64,000 bases of DNA from Steromphala cineraria (GCA_916613615.1 OU744721.1:74901060-74965059), one strand, 5' to 3'; positions 12,545 through 24,144 are shown, counted from the stretch's first letter. Numbers and translations are program-made. The notes: generated by a model from the letters alone, not told the origin.

Positions 12545-13580
12545 CTTTAAGTCATAATGAAGAATTCATTTTACCAACCATTTAATATGGATATATCATA
12601 TGACTAAAATAAAAAGATGCGTCAAATGATAGATATGAGGATTTTTCAAACATGTATAAAAACATCTGACAAAATTTCAGCTTACTAAGTATATTGCTAA
12701 CAACCTTACAAAATATTTTGCTTTCAATGAATAATTTGGTCAAATTAAGACCATTGATGGTATTACACACAGCATATTTGGACTTGTATCTTTGCTAATT
12801 GAATCTTTACAGAGTTGTGACATACTTTGTGCAAAATTTTCAATTTAATCTAAAACCATCTGGTAAATCAGTTTTTAATTCAATTCAAATTGAACTGATC
12901 TTTGACCACTGTAATAGTAGATTTTGATTATTAGTGAAAATATTTGTAATAACTTATCCACAGAAATGTTTTTTTTTTTATAAATATGATTATGAAGAAA
13001 ACATTTATATTTTTATTTGTTATAATCCTGTATTCAAATGTCATAGTTTTGGTACTGGCCCAGAATTGTTTTATTGATTGTAGATGTGAACATATTTCAT
13101 TGTACCTTCAGTTTGTCTTGTAAAATGTTCAGTGATGAAAAGTGAACATTCTATCATGGAAATCATTAATGATGATGAAATTATCTCTGATAAAATAAAA
13201 ATATTTTCATAAAGATTGAATTATGTATTCACTTATCTCACTAACTATAATATCAATTTCTTTATTTAGTACAATTGTGCGAGCCATTGGCCCTAAGTAC
13301 AAGTCAACATGGTTCATACCTCATAAACAAATATATGCACAAACAGTAGGCTATATTAACTATTTTAGTTGTGTCTTGAGGCAGAAATTATACAAATAGT
13401 AAATTTTACAAGCACATTTCTAATAACAGATTCTTGATTTGCTGACATAAGTAAAATAATGTAAGCAAAACAATACTTATCGTATCTTCTGCTTGAATAA
13501 CAAAACATACACATATACTTTACAAGATACCCATGTTCAGATTTTGATAGCTACAAGCTAATAACTCGAAGTAACATGCA
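12545..13580. other. Spacer between the two convergent transposon genes
   Basis: AT-rich sequence separating the stop codons. AATAAA-like signals occur after the transposase stop (for example AATAAAAAG near 12608), and ATAAAAATATT lies near 13194. No ORF is supported. The plus-frame continuation just after the stop (ITLSHNEEF in another frame) suggests that the stop arose from a frameshift. Confidence 0.5.
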
Positions 13581-16500
13581 CTAATACAATGCCACACCTC
13601 GATACACTCTTTTTGTGAATAATTCAGGAATGATTGCTTTCTGATAGAAGTCACTTAATTTCTTCACCATTGCTTCCCACTTAGCCTCATCAAAGAATAT
13701 TCTCTCTATCGAGATGCCTTTGAGAGTCCAAACCACAAAATCACACCACCTCCGTTTACTCAAAGCCATCTGTCCTTGCACTTGAAAATAGTAGGCATGG
13801 TTTTCTTTCAATTTTAATGTGTTGTCCACTAGTGTGCAAAAGAAATTTGAATGACCTGCAGCAGCTTCAGGTGTTAAGTCTCTGAAAACGGAAGGGCATT
13901 TTATCTCTAAAACACCGTGTTGATTGTTACAAATGGTGCAGTCAGTGCAAGACACAAGTCCATCAGGGCTAGTTGCAAGGTAAGGGTGGTCTGGGTTCAC
14001 TATGAGTCCACACTGTGACACTTTGATTTGAGGGTGAAGAGCAGACATCTTAGAAACATAAATTTTTCTTGCTGCAGCCTCATGGGAAAGTCCCCATCTT
14101 GTATGTCGATTGTTAAATCCACCACGGTACCCCATGAGATCACAAACAAGCTTGTCTGGTGATGAAATCTGCCGTACACACACTTTGCCAAATTGGGAAC
14201 TTGTAATTCTCTCATATCGAGCTTGTGTCCACTGAGGAGAATTATGTTGCTTTCTAGTTAGTCTCTCAATTACCACAGCCTCATCTCGTGTAACTTGTAG
14301 ACTGGAAAAATATTCCTGAAAAATACTTTGGCTCTTCTGAGATTTTATATTAACAAAATCTGGTATACACATATCAACAGCTGTAAGCTTTGGGACCTCT
14401 TTGGGAACGATTTTGGAATTTTCAGTAGCTGGCGTTGTATTAACAGTAAAACCACACTGTATACTTTGATTCTTTATGAGTTCACAGCGAAACCTGGCAA
14501 CATTAATTTTACTTGAAGGCATATTACTGTTTGGTATCCTGTCAGAAACATGTTGAATTGTAGCTTCAGGGATATTATTACCACTCTTGAAAATACTCTT
14601 TTTACCACAGGCCATGAGGTGTAGATCATCTGACTTCATAGGTTGCAGCTTACGTTTCCTTGGTATCTTCCACTTGCACTGTGTAGAGGTACAGGAGAGT
14701 AAGCCATCCTTTCTCTTCAGTGAAATATCAGCCAGAGCATGAAGTAGGGCCGACACATGGTTACACGCTTCCCCAGCTCTGAAACAATGATGAATGAACA
14801 AGAAAAGCCTTTAAAAAGGCAAGCTTTGGGGCACCCGGTTATGTATCACTATATAGAACCAGGAAATTTAGGTTAGGGAGGACGGGGACGGGGACTTTTA
14901 CTTGAATAAATTGTTCCAATCGGAGACGCATGTTCTTTGCTCTTTGTTTTGATAGTTATCTGTACACTATGTACATAGTTAAACGACTCGTTCGTTCCGT
15001 TTAAATTTCAACAATGATAGATACGTCTCCTATCTCAATTATGATATAAATTTTTAAACATTAATACGGTTATTCAAATTTATGTTGCTTTAAAAGATAG
15101 CTGACGGTGAGTTTAATACAAGAACCAGTGATTAACTAGTTAGTTAGATAAGATAGATAAATAGTTGTGCTATTGACTTTCAGGTTAATTACATGTTGCA
15201 AGAATAATTTTCCTTAATTGAATGTTGATCGAATTACAGCCGAAAGTTGCTGAAAAATTTATAAATGATCTCAGCTACAAGTTAAAATTTTCATTATATT
15301 ATAGGATGACATTTAAGAATATTTTGTCATACTTTAGGCTCTATGTCAATACTTTCTTCGAAAGACACCTTTAATCGTAAATAAATCATCCATAACGTTT
15401 GTTTTGAAACATGAAATTTGAAAATGGCCTGTTCAGTATCATTTTTCCGTGAAGCGATGAGATGCATTGAGTGAACGATCAGTCATTGACAAGGCGGGAC
15501 ATTCAGCGCTCGCGTTATAGTAAAAAAGATTGAAGGAACTGAATTCCTAGTTGATACAAAAATGGAATGTCGTTTCCGAATGTGGAATGCAAAAAATAGC
15601 CCGAATAACTACAAAACAGCTCACATGCATATGCAAAATTGATATTTATTAATGGTGTTAACGCTCATCTATATATTTTGGAATATTTACGATATATTTT
15701 ACATCATAGCATTATTATAATAATCAGTTTCCAAATTAAAGCTTGCCAATTATTTCGTACCACCCACATGGTCACGTGGGTATAAATTTGCTACAGCACG
15801 GTTCATTGGTCGTTGAAATACCAGGATATGCTTAAAACAAATATCATTGGCTGAAACTTCTCTTTGAAGTTTCCAAGAGTAATATAGAGAGAAACTTCTG
15901 CCATTAGTTTTCAATATCAGATGTTACATAACTTTGGGGTCTCTGGACCCCAAAGCAATAAGGTTATGTTTTGTCAATGCAAAAAAATAATAATCAGAGA
16001 CAATGCTTACATTGCAAATCAAGATTTTAATTCTACTCCCGCATTTTTAAAACAATGTCAAAGAGACAAATATTTTATTGGCTGAGAAATGTGATATTTA
16101 CAGTGAAAAAAAGGCGTTATTAGTAGAAAAGAACTAATAATGTTCTCGATGATTAATTTGGGTCATGCAATTTATGTTCACCATTGAAATAAATAACACG
16201 AGGACATAATCAAAATGTGACAATATTATACATACCCTGCTGCACAAGTACAGCTTGCAGAGTGAACACGACCAGTGACCTTCGATAAGGTTACCCACAC
16301 GTCATGGTCTGGAGTCTTCTTCGGATCCACACTGGGTAATGATGGAATGACCTTGCATCGTACAAAGAGATGGTCACATTGATCACATACGGGATGAAGT
16401 TGAAGACTATGAACATGGCGGTCTTCATAGAAAATAGCTGCTTTCAACTGACGTTTGGCAAGGATAGGTTTGGAATCTGTAGTGCGGCGATTGCTGAGTA

Positions 16501-16804
16501 CCATATAATTATATATTTCTTTTTCAGAAAATTCTGGCATAAAATCAAAAGATTCAGTCCATCCTGACAACAATGTATTTGGATCTGGCATAGAATATCC
16601 ATTTGGGGCAATAAGCTTGTGTACCTGAGGCCGGCTGGCTTGAATGCTTGCTGGCGTCCCCAAACGTAGAACACACGCCCCCTTAGCCCTCAGCACAAGT
16701 TCAGACTTAGTTCCCGATATTTTCTGATTTCTCGCTCGTAAGTAGTGTTGTAACTCCTTAACTGTCATTCCGTCAAATTTGCGCGGTGTTACGTCAGTCG
16801 CCAT
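13581..16804 (-). CDS. SAP-SWIM-YqaJ nuclease of the transposon, 2 exons
   Basis: Exon 1 runs 16804-16236 and exon 2 runs 14778-13581 (reading leftwards). The donor is GTATGT and the acceptor TTGTTTCAG, and joining keeps frame for 588 aa. Residues 10-41 are a SAP-type DNA-binding helix pair (MTVKELQHYLRARN). A SWIM zinc finger is rebuilt exactly across the splice: C185-x-C187-x7-C195-x-H197. Residues about 369-527 are a YqaJ/lambda-exonuclease-like domain with E423 (HEAAA), D462 (SPDG), E481-x-K483 (LEIKCP) and Q522 (YYFQVQGQ). All expected acidic and Lys residues are present and there is no internal stop. It would act in the nucleus as a DNA exonuclease helping transposition or repair of transposon ends; this role is inferred from the family. 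Convergent with the transposase gene. Confidence 0.9.
14779..16235 (-). other. Intron of the SAP-SWIM-YqaJ gene
   Basis: A 1457-bp AT-rich intron. It holds a near-palindrome CCACATGGTCACGTGG near 15764 and a hairpin around 15926-15969 (ACTTTGGGGTC with GACCCCAAAG). No other gene is seen. Confidence 0.7.
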
Positions 16805-16815
16805 CTTGATTTCAT

Positions 16816-16829
16816 TACTAGGCGGAAGT
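16816..16829 (-). promoter_or_regulatory. Subterminal motif ACTTCCGCCTAGTA, right copy (inverted)
   Basis: Inverse counterpart of 10138-10151 with 13 of 14 bases equal. It lies 12 bp upstream of the nuclease start codon. Confidence 0.45.
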
Positions 16830-16884
16830 TGATGACGTTAGGGGACGTTACTCTAAATCACTTTTACAAAGGGAGGTAACAACA

Positions 16885-16945
16885 GTTTTCGGAAAGGCGA
16901 ATAGGAGTGAAACGGATAATCTTGAGGCTAGATTTACTTAGACTG
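16885..16945 (-). repeat. Right TIR, intact
   Basis: A 61-bp inverse of the left TIR, continuous here (contains GGCGAATAGGAGTGAAACGG). It provides the empty-site reference for the MITE in the left arm. Confidence 0.9.
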
Positions 16946-16954
16946 TATATTTCG
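16946..16954 (+). repeat. Target site duplication, right copy
   Basis: TATATTTCG, identical to 9836-9844. Confidence 0.85.
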
Positions 16955-18281
16955 GGGTATTTTACAAAACTGTCTGAAAATAAAGTTGGGAAAACCCTTT
17001 GTTAATGAATATTTGGAATTCAAATTACAAGTTTGTTTCAAATAAAGAACCTAACTAATTCTTAGACAAAAAAATAAGCAAACATTTTCAGAGTTGGTTT
17101 GGCCTGTCTAGTAACTTTCGTGTTGTTTTTGATCATTTGAGTTCATTTGCTTTTGAGTTAATTATTTTGCATTCTGTGGATTTTGTTTCAAACTGACTGT
17201 GCTCCTTGGTAAATAGAAATACAGCTGCTGAAGTTTGTTTCATGTTAATGCAGATATAATAACTTGTTGAACAATAGGTATGAAATACTGTGGACATGAA
17301 GTTAAATCATGATCTTATAACATATCAAAGGTTAATATAGTATATTAAAGGCACACATCTTACCACTGGAGTAATTGTTTCTCAAATATGGTTCATGAAT
17401 CATGTCGAAAATCGAGCAGATGTATGTAAATTCAATTTACGCTATTTCAGGCAATACAAAAATATAAAATTTAAATATTACGACACATTCTTTCATGATG
17501 ATTTATGATGTCTCTTAAACCCCACTTGTTTCCATAAACTGCGATTTTTATAAACATCATGTTTATTATTGATTCATTGGTCAATACATATTTTCATTGC
17601 ATCTGATAGACAGCACATACCACATCTGTGATATTTGATATCTGTTTCATCTTTCTATTTTTCACACTATACTGTTGATTTTAAAGTAGGTTTCATGTGT
17701 TCTACGTTACTAATATGGGAACTGCTAGCCAAAAGCTATTTATTTTCTCTCTGCTTGTTTTATTTTGTATTTCTATGTCTCAGTCATATTGACTTTCTTT
17801 ACAATCCTTGAAATAAAATAAATAGATAACATTAGCCCCCCCTCCCTTCATAAGAAGACCACATTGACATTAGCTGCGTAATAAATGAAGGGAATCTACT
17901 TTGCGAAATTTGAATTGAATAGCTAAAAATAACTTGTGAATAACAGTCACGTAAGCATAAAGTATATGATAAAAATATAAAACCAAGGACGATTGCAGAT
18001 ATCAGTTGTTATCTGATTTATATTGTCAGTAACTGTATACAAGTGAGATCGTTGTAAGTCATTACTGCAATGTGTAAATAATATTTTAACAACATCTTAC
18101 ATGTATCTTTGGTTTACAATCATTTGGTATAAACATTCTCAAAACCATTTCATGGTGCTTGTAACCAATGTTATTGTTTCCATATTGGTAGCGTTCCAAA
18201 TGAACATTCATCAGTGAATGTTGAAAGTCATTCTTGTGTTTTATTTTATGCACATAATAATATGGAGATAAAAGATACTTT
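16955..18281. other. No gene seen
   Basis: AT-rich unique-looking DNA. No ORF with recognisable content and no strong repeat. Confidence 0.5.
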
Positions 18282-18643
18282 AAAGGGGCAGTAGCACGTT
18301 TTTTGATAATTTTATATTTTAAAATTTTCACAGATAATTGTAAGTTATTGCTTAATATATTATTTTGACAGTGTCAAAAATCTCATTACACAAGCAAATC
18401 ATCCATTGTCAGAGGACAAAGTATGAAGATTCACATAAAATCCATTGGCGGCCATTTTGTGTGAACACCTTTAATTCATTTTGTGTAAGAAAAAGGAATT
18501 GCATGGCTAAACTTTACGTTACATATTTGAACTATTACTGCTCCACTTAGTTTAAATACATTGACTTTCAATTGAAACCATTAATTTTAATTTTCCTGAC
18601 ATCACCTTATATTCCCCCTAAAAACGTGCTACTGCCCCTTTAA
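18282..18643. mobile_element. MITE with TTAAAGGGGCAGTAGCACG ends
   Basis: A 362-bp element whose two ends are inverted repeats of about 24 bp: TTAAAGGGGCAGTAGCACG at 18282, and its inverse ending at 18643. The two short ORFs across it have no meaning. A partial copy starts at 19779. If the terminal TTAA is duplicated target (TTAA at 18282 and TTTAA at 18640), a piggyBac- or Kolobok-type mobiliser is possible. Confidence 0.8.
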
Positions 18644-19778
18644 TGTCAATCCGACAACGTTGCCTTATTGATAACATCGTCGTTCTCTCTGTGCTAAATA
18701 TAGTTTAACATGTCAAATTGATTTATGCATAACGCAGTTTTTGTTTATTCCTCTACCTATACCATTTAAATGACAGTTGTATTTCTAATTCAGTCCTTTT
18801 CTATCCTTTTCTCCTAAGGTGGACACCAACTATGAATTGATATACTACACTGAAAAAAAAACACACACAAAAAAACATCATAACTATGTCTAAGATAAGT
18901 TTGCATACCATCCTTAATATTTTGGTCATACAGTATCAAAACACTTAGTATAAAATAAATGGATTACAACTTGTTTTTTATAAGAGAGCGTCATTTCATT
19001 ATAGATTCTTGTATTGCAGTCACAATATTGATGTTTAGAGGATGAAGTTAGTTTGAGCAGGGATAACAGCAGTCGATTTTAGACGCCAATGGTTGAATTA
19101 ACAATGGATCAATTCTAAAACCTTTGGAATGAGCAGAAGCATTCCATCTTAAAAATGAAAAACAAAACATATTTCATGAAGATGTTTTTAATTCTCTTTA
19201 GATAGTGACATACGATAAAAAATCATTGGAAATGTCTCAATGACTGACGTTTCAATTTATAAGAGTAATTGAGAATGTTCTTTTCTGTTCAAATATAATT
19301 GTTTTCCTCTTTGACAAAAAAGAAAATCATTTTGTTTTCTGTTTGATAAATTATGTTTCTGACAACCAATTTTCTTAAACATAATGAAAACATTTATGAA
19401 TAAATGAACAATAGAGAATGGCGTTTTGTGATAGTCAATAGCGAACATCACTATCAAAATCATAAAGTTGCTTTGATGATTGTATTTCATCTGATTTTTA
19501 CCACAGTGACATTATTGGAACTATATATAAAAGATATGAAAGGGTATCAATTTAAACGGCAATAACATTCAAAAATGGATCATCTAGCACTGTGTTTTTG
19601 AAGACTTGTGTTGGAAATTTAATTACCTACATTTATGAATAATGACTTATCGCACGCTCATGGCCACGTGTGAATGTGTCTTGTAGTGTGTGTGATGTAA
19701 GTGCGCCCTAAAATTAATACAAGGTTGTGTGAAGTTATCGCGCTCTGTTCATTCTAAAATATAAACACCTTTGCATTT
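18644..19778. other. No gene seen
   Basis: AT-rich DNA with no supported gene or repeat. Confidence 0.5.
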
Positions 19779-19930
19779 AAAAGGGGCAGTAGCACGTGTT
19801 TTGATAAATCTATATTTTTAATTCTACAATGATGATTGTAAGTTAATGTTAAAGGTATTATGTTGACAGTGTCAAAAATCAAGCTATAAGCTTAACTAAT
19901 CAAAATGGCCGCCAAAATACAAGATGGCTG
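19779..19930 (+). mobile_element. Truncated copy of the GGGGCAGTAGCACG MITE
   Basis: Begins AAAAGGGGCAGTAGCACGTG and follows the 18282 element through ATTGTAAGTTA and TTGACAGTGTCAAAAATC, then diverges. No matching right terminus was found within the next 500 bp. Confidence 0.65.
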
Positions 19931-20419
19931 CCAATATGTTTCTTTTTTGTCACACTCTGTCTCAGAAAGCAATTACTTTGGCTTATTTCATCACTGCGTT
20001 TCGGGGGGTATACTTACATGTATGCATGCTAGAAAGAAGGGAGACTATCAGAACATGTCAAGACATTGTAACAGGATTCATGTCCCATCTATATCAAATG
20101 TCACGCACAAAACTTCAATAATTAAGGTCGCACAAGATATTGACTGCTAAGTGACCTTGACATTTTAACACATAATATATGCTTTGCCACTACAGGTTCA
20201 ACCAAGCCAAATCTGTTTCAAGCTATGTGTTTATTCTTTAATTAGCATATACATTTGTGAATGTTTTCTTCATATGATTCTACTAAAGATGTAAAGGTAC
20301 TAGCTTTAACAAAACATGTATGGTTATAGTGCCGGAACTACGTAGTAAATTTTGGGTTTCAGATATAATAAGCAACATTTTTGTTAACAGATTGATTTTT
20401 ATCATCAAACCATCTTTTT

Positions 20420-20760
20420 ACGTGCATATTATATATTATTTTCTGGCGGTTGATTTGTGAACGATGGAGATACATTCTTTCACTTAATCGTCTTTCTGTC
20501 TTGCCATGTACAATTCTTTGTATCCTTCACACATTATAACATAGACGACATTTTTGGAATGACAGTTCATGTTTTCTTTCACAAAGAAGCGTTTATCTTT
20601 AACACTGAACCCGGCACCCTCTATCATATTTCTACAGGTAAAGCATCGTATGTCTCCACATTTTGACGCTATAGATTCTCCCTTTCTGAAAGTCAATTTT
20701 ACAGAAGACACGATTCATAAACAGTCGCAAGCAACCGCCAAATGCATGCTAACCACTATA
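20420..20760 (-). pseudogene. Penelope-like element remnant, GIY-YIG C-terminal region
   Basis: The minus strand encodes a Cys-rich linker (CGDIRCFTCRNM) followed by FVKENMNCHSKNVVYVIMCEG and ELYM. After a one-base frame change come GKTERRLSERMYLHRSQINR. This is the typical run-up and body of the GIY-YIG endonuclease at the C-terminus of Penelope-like retroelements: Cys cluster, NVVY.I.C, Y.G.T...L..R...H. The reverse transcriptase part upstream is not recognisable. The frameshift, an upstream stop and the short length make it a dead fragment. Confidence 0.75.
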
Positions 20761-21640
20761 CACACAGTGCTCCATGTATGAATTTGAGTTTCCTTATTAC
20801 TCTTAAACATATCTTATTCTTATGAGATTAAAACTCAACCACTGATATAGCCTTTCCAAATCTAAAACTGTATGCCTAATTCTACTGACCACAATTGCAA
20901 CCCGCGTTTGACAATATATCAGCTAGCTAATGGAACTTTCTGTTTACTTTATACATTGTCTAAAACTCAATTACTAACTATGATCAGCAGCTGCGAGAAA
21001 GTAAACGTCCTAGCTTTAAAGCTATTACCATAAATAACTACAGTGTCATAGGGTGTTAACTTTCACATCATCTCGACAGTACTTTTACATGTTAATCCTT
21101 GTTAACAAGGAAACCGCCAATTTTCAATTACTAAGTTAAATATGTTCGGAAACTTTTGACATTGTGCTGTTAAGAAAGGGACAACATACTTCCAAAGTAG
21201 ATGATTTGTATAATATACACGTAAATCGAGGAAACTAGGAAACATGTTTTAATGAAATATTCACATTATGAGCATGGTGTGCCATAAACGTTTCATGATA
21301 TTTTTATTGTATTACATTTATGTCAGGTTAATAAGACCAAATGCACTACTTTTCAATGTACAATGATGCCCGTTAATGTTGATCTATTTACATCAGACAT
21401 CATTTGCAATATTCTATGTGTTAATGTTGGGATTCATTTGGAATTTATTCTATACTATTTAGATCCTCATCCTCTTGTCATTTAACACAATAACATCTTT
21501 CAATAGATGTGTAAGCATAAAATGCGCATATACAAATGGTAAAAAAGATACAAGATATATACATATAGTAAACAGATATAATTTACAATTCTGATAACAG
21601 TTTGTTACTTAAGATAACAACATGTTTACAAGAGTGATGT
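20761..21640. other. No gene seen
   Basis: AT-rich spacer without a supported feature. Confidence 0.45.
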
Positions 21641-21654
21641 ACATGTATTGCGTA

Positions 21655-21930
21655 TTAGAAGACATAATTGAAATACAGGCAGTAGAAGGGTACTAATGAT
21701 GATTGAAATAAGTAATGATTTGAAAAGTATTTTCTTAAATGATCATAATGAGTGAAAACGAAAGTCAAATGGATTTCATCTTCGACAGCGCATTTACATA
21801 AAGTACATATTCGTAGTTTCTTCCTATTGAACTTCTCACAGCTAAGTCTAACAGGCATACACAAGTTTGTCTGATATGTCTAGATGTCAATATAGAAAGG
21901 TACAACTCAAAAGTTGGATTAGACTCAGGT
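21655..21930 (-). pseudogene. LINE 3' fragment, C-terminal zinc-knuckle region
   Basis: The minus strand reads RICTLCKCAVEDEIHLTFVF with HYDHLRKYF. This matches the C-x2-C...(V/I)EDE.H......C..Y..LR pattern found after the reverse transcriptase in many animal non-LTR retrotransposons. The usual Cys after the His is replaced, the frame is broken upstream, and only about 90 codons remain. Confidence 0.6.
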
Positions 21931-22699
21931 GTGATCTATCCAGTTGATAGCGTGTACTATTGTCAGGATTTGAATGCCATTCTTGATTAAACATATTGAC
22001 AGTTTATTTTCAAAAGAAATATGGTAACATTCCCAATGTTTAGTCACACAAATCCAAACCAATGACAAATAAAAGATTTCTCATGTGGGTTGCCAATGTT
22101 ATCTTTCCCATGTCAGACAAGTGAACATTTTGGAAATCTTTATTCATGCATTCCCATGATCCTCAACCAAAATTGTATGCATCTTATTTGATAATATATA
22201 ATGAGTATCTTTTGAGTTGCATATCACATGTGCTACACTTAAAAACAATTTGTATGCAAGGAGATGTTGTTTTTCAATACATTCATGACGTTTAAACCCC
22301 TAAATTTCAGATCTATATAACATCAAAGGTTTGATAAATATTTGTGGATATAAAATTTTAAAGGACTGAGAAACTGACATGATATTTATAAGGGCCGTTC
22401 CTGCACAAGATTTCAAATCTAAAACCCTCTTTTTAAAGTTCAAAGTAAAGGGAAACATGAGCCTGAGATAGGTATACTGATTAACGATAGCTAGGTAATT
22501 ATTGCTGTTCTTAGTTTCACAATATTTCTGTTGTCATTTTCAACTTTGATTTATAGCCAACTTATTTTGATTGAGGTCTACAACAAGTAAGTCTAGTTTT
22601 GCAACTTAGGTTATATGTGCTTTAATATAACCTGATATTTTATCATTAAAATATTTGCATATGCCTCTTTCGATACAATAAAAAGGCAACAAACATTTA

Positions 22700-24135
22700 A
22701 TTTTCCAAAACCGTATTGACTTTCAGTTGTGCTTAAAGTGCATACATGAGCTTCATCTTCAAACAACTTTTTTTAACATGGTGATCAAACCACTGAGCTT
22801 TTTCCTATATCCGTTTTGGTATAAATGTTATCAGTGACACCAATGTTTAAATGTTCGGTTTATATTTATTCATTAGTTAACAGACTTTTATTTGAGAATT
22901 CGTACAAAGTCAATCACTAAGTTAGAAAATATATGAATCTTAGTTACTTAAAAAACTTTTCTCTTGAAACATCATAATTATTTTTGACATTACTATTATG
23001 TTGATGTTATCCTCGACACTATTCAAATCCTCAAAAACAATTTCCAACCTACCCTTAACACATTTCAAATAGATATAATGTAATCTCAAATAAAGAGTTT
23101 AAAGACAATGTCTTCCTGTACTCATGATATATTTTACGATATTCGAACGTTTCACTCTGGTTACATCGAACCACAAAAGGCTTTTGAAGGCAATAACTTA
23201 TTTTTAGGAGTTAATAAATCAATAAATCAAATGTTAAATTTAAAGGTTGATATCTAAGAAAAGGGGTGTCTCAAAACATTTCCAAGCCAGCTCCTTCGAT
23301 AGTTATACCCAGTTATTATTTTTCGAGATACAGATGGTTGTTTGTAACTTTCATTATAGAAGTCAAAAGTACATTTATCTGATCATTGTGATCTCACTTC
23401 CAAACCTTTTTTCCGGTGTAGATAAAAAAAACGATATTCCTTGATCAATTGTAAGTTATCATGTTGTACATCTACGCAATGCTTATCAAACAGCAATGTA
23501 GTCTATTGACTCCTTGATATTTCCGAAATGTTGCTTTTTGAGTGACACTCGCACTTGCAATCAATCATACAAACCTTAGATCAATATGTCCAAGGCTAGC
23601 TTCCAACCTACATATAAGCTTATAACATGCCATATGTTAACTGACAGGATTTTCCGTTATTTACCTTCTCATGTATGTAAATTTCGCATTTCATTGTTTT
23701 TGTGCTTGACGTTACACAAAGATAGATACTTGTGTTTCCTTCTCACATGCTTAGAGCACATTTTTTCCAATGTGATTATTTAAATAAACAAAAACATGTA
23801 CCATTTTTTAAACAAGTTGCAATCAGTTAAGTAAAAGGTCGAAATAAATACGGTAAACAGTGTATGCTTTATAATTGTGGAAATTCTTGATATTTGTTCA
23901 ATGCTTAAATAATAAATTTCGGCTTAATTTAAATGTTCAGATTCATCTTGAGACTATTGCTGAAGGTAAAGCTAATACAGCAGACACCTTGACTCATAAG
24001 CAATCTACTTTAGCATCAACACACATAATCTGGATCTACTGGGAACGCTATAATACTGCATTGTCTGCATGAAGAAGACAATCAAACAGCATGTGAAGTA
24101 GACTAATCAATGATATGCCGAGCATCGGGGTAATA
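22700..24135. repeat. Diverged dispersed segment, copy 2
   Basis: Counterpart of about 4840-6310: the same small blocks in the same order and direction (see copy 1). It ends just before the second 877-bp TA-flanked element. No coding sequence is supported. Confidence 0.5.
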
Positions 24136-24144
24136 ATGAAAATA

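Larger units (their letters stand above)
9845..16945. mobile_element. THAP-DDE / SAP-SWIM-YqaJ DNA transposon (ISL2EU/Harbinger-like)
   Basis: A 7101-bp element. The terminal inverted repeats begin CAGTCTAAGTAAATCT and align over 61 bp with two mismatches, once a MITE nested in the left arm is removed. A perfect 9-bp direct repeat flanks it. Inside are two convergent, spliced genes: a THAP-DDE transposase on plus and a SAP-SWIM-YqaJ nuclease on minus, with about 1 kb between their stop codons. A DDE_Tnp_4-type transposase paired with a YqaJ-type nuclease is, to my knowledge, the signature of the ISL2EU group. The 9-bp duplication does not fit the 2-3 bp expected there. The transposase appears damaged, so this copy is probably not self-sufficient. 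Confidence 0.9.

Noticed and set aside
9836..16954. Composite or gene-island interpretation (separate host genes between repeats)
   Set aside because: The TIRs, flanking duplication and convergent genes with transposon-type domains fit one transposon better.
20433..20711. Small Cys-rich host protein
   Set aside because: The Cys pattern and the frameshifted continuation match the Penelope-like GIY-YIG region instead.
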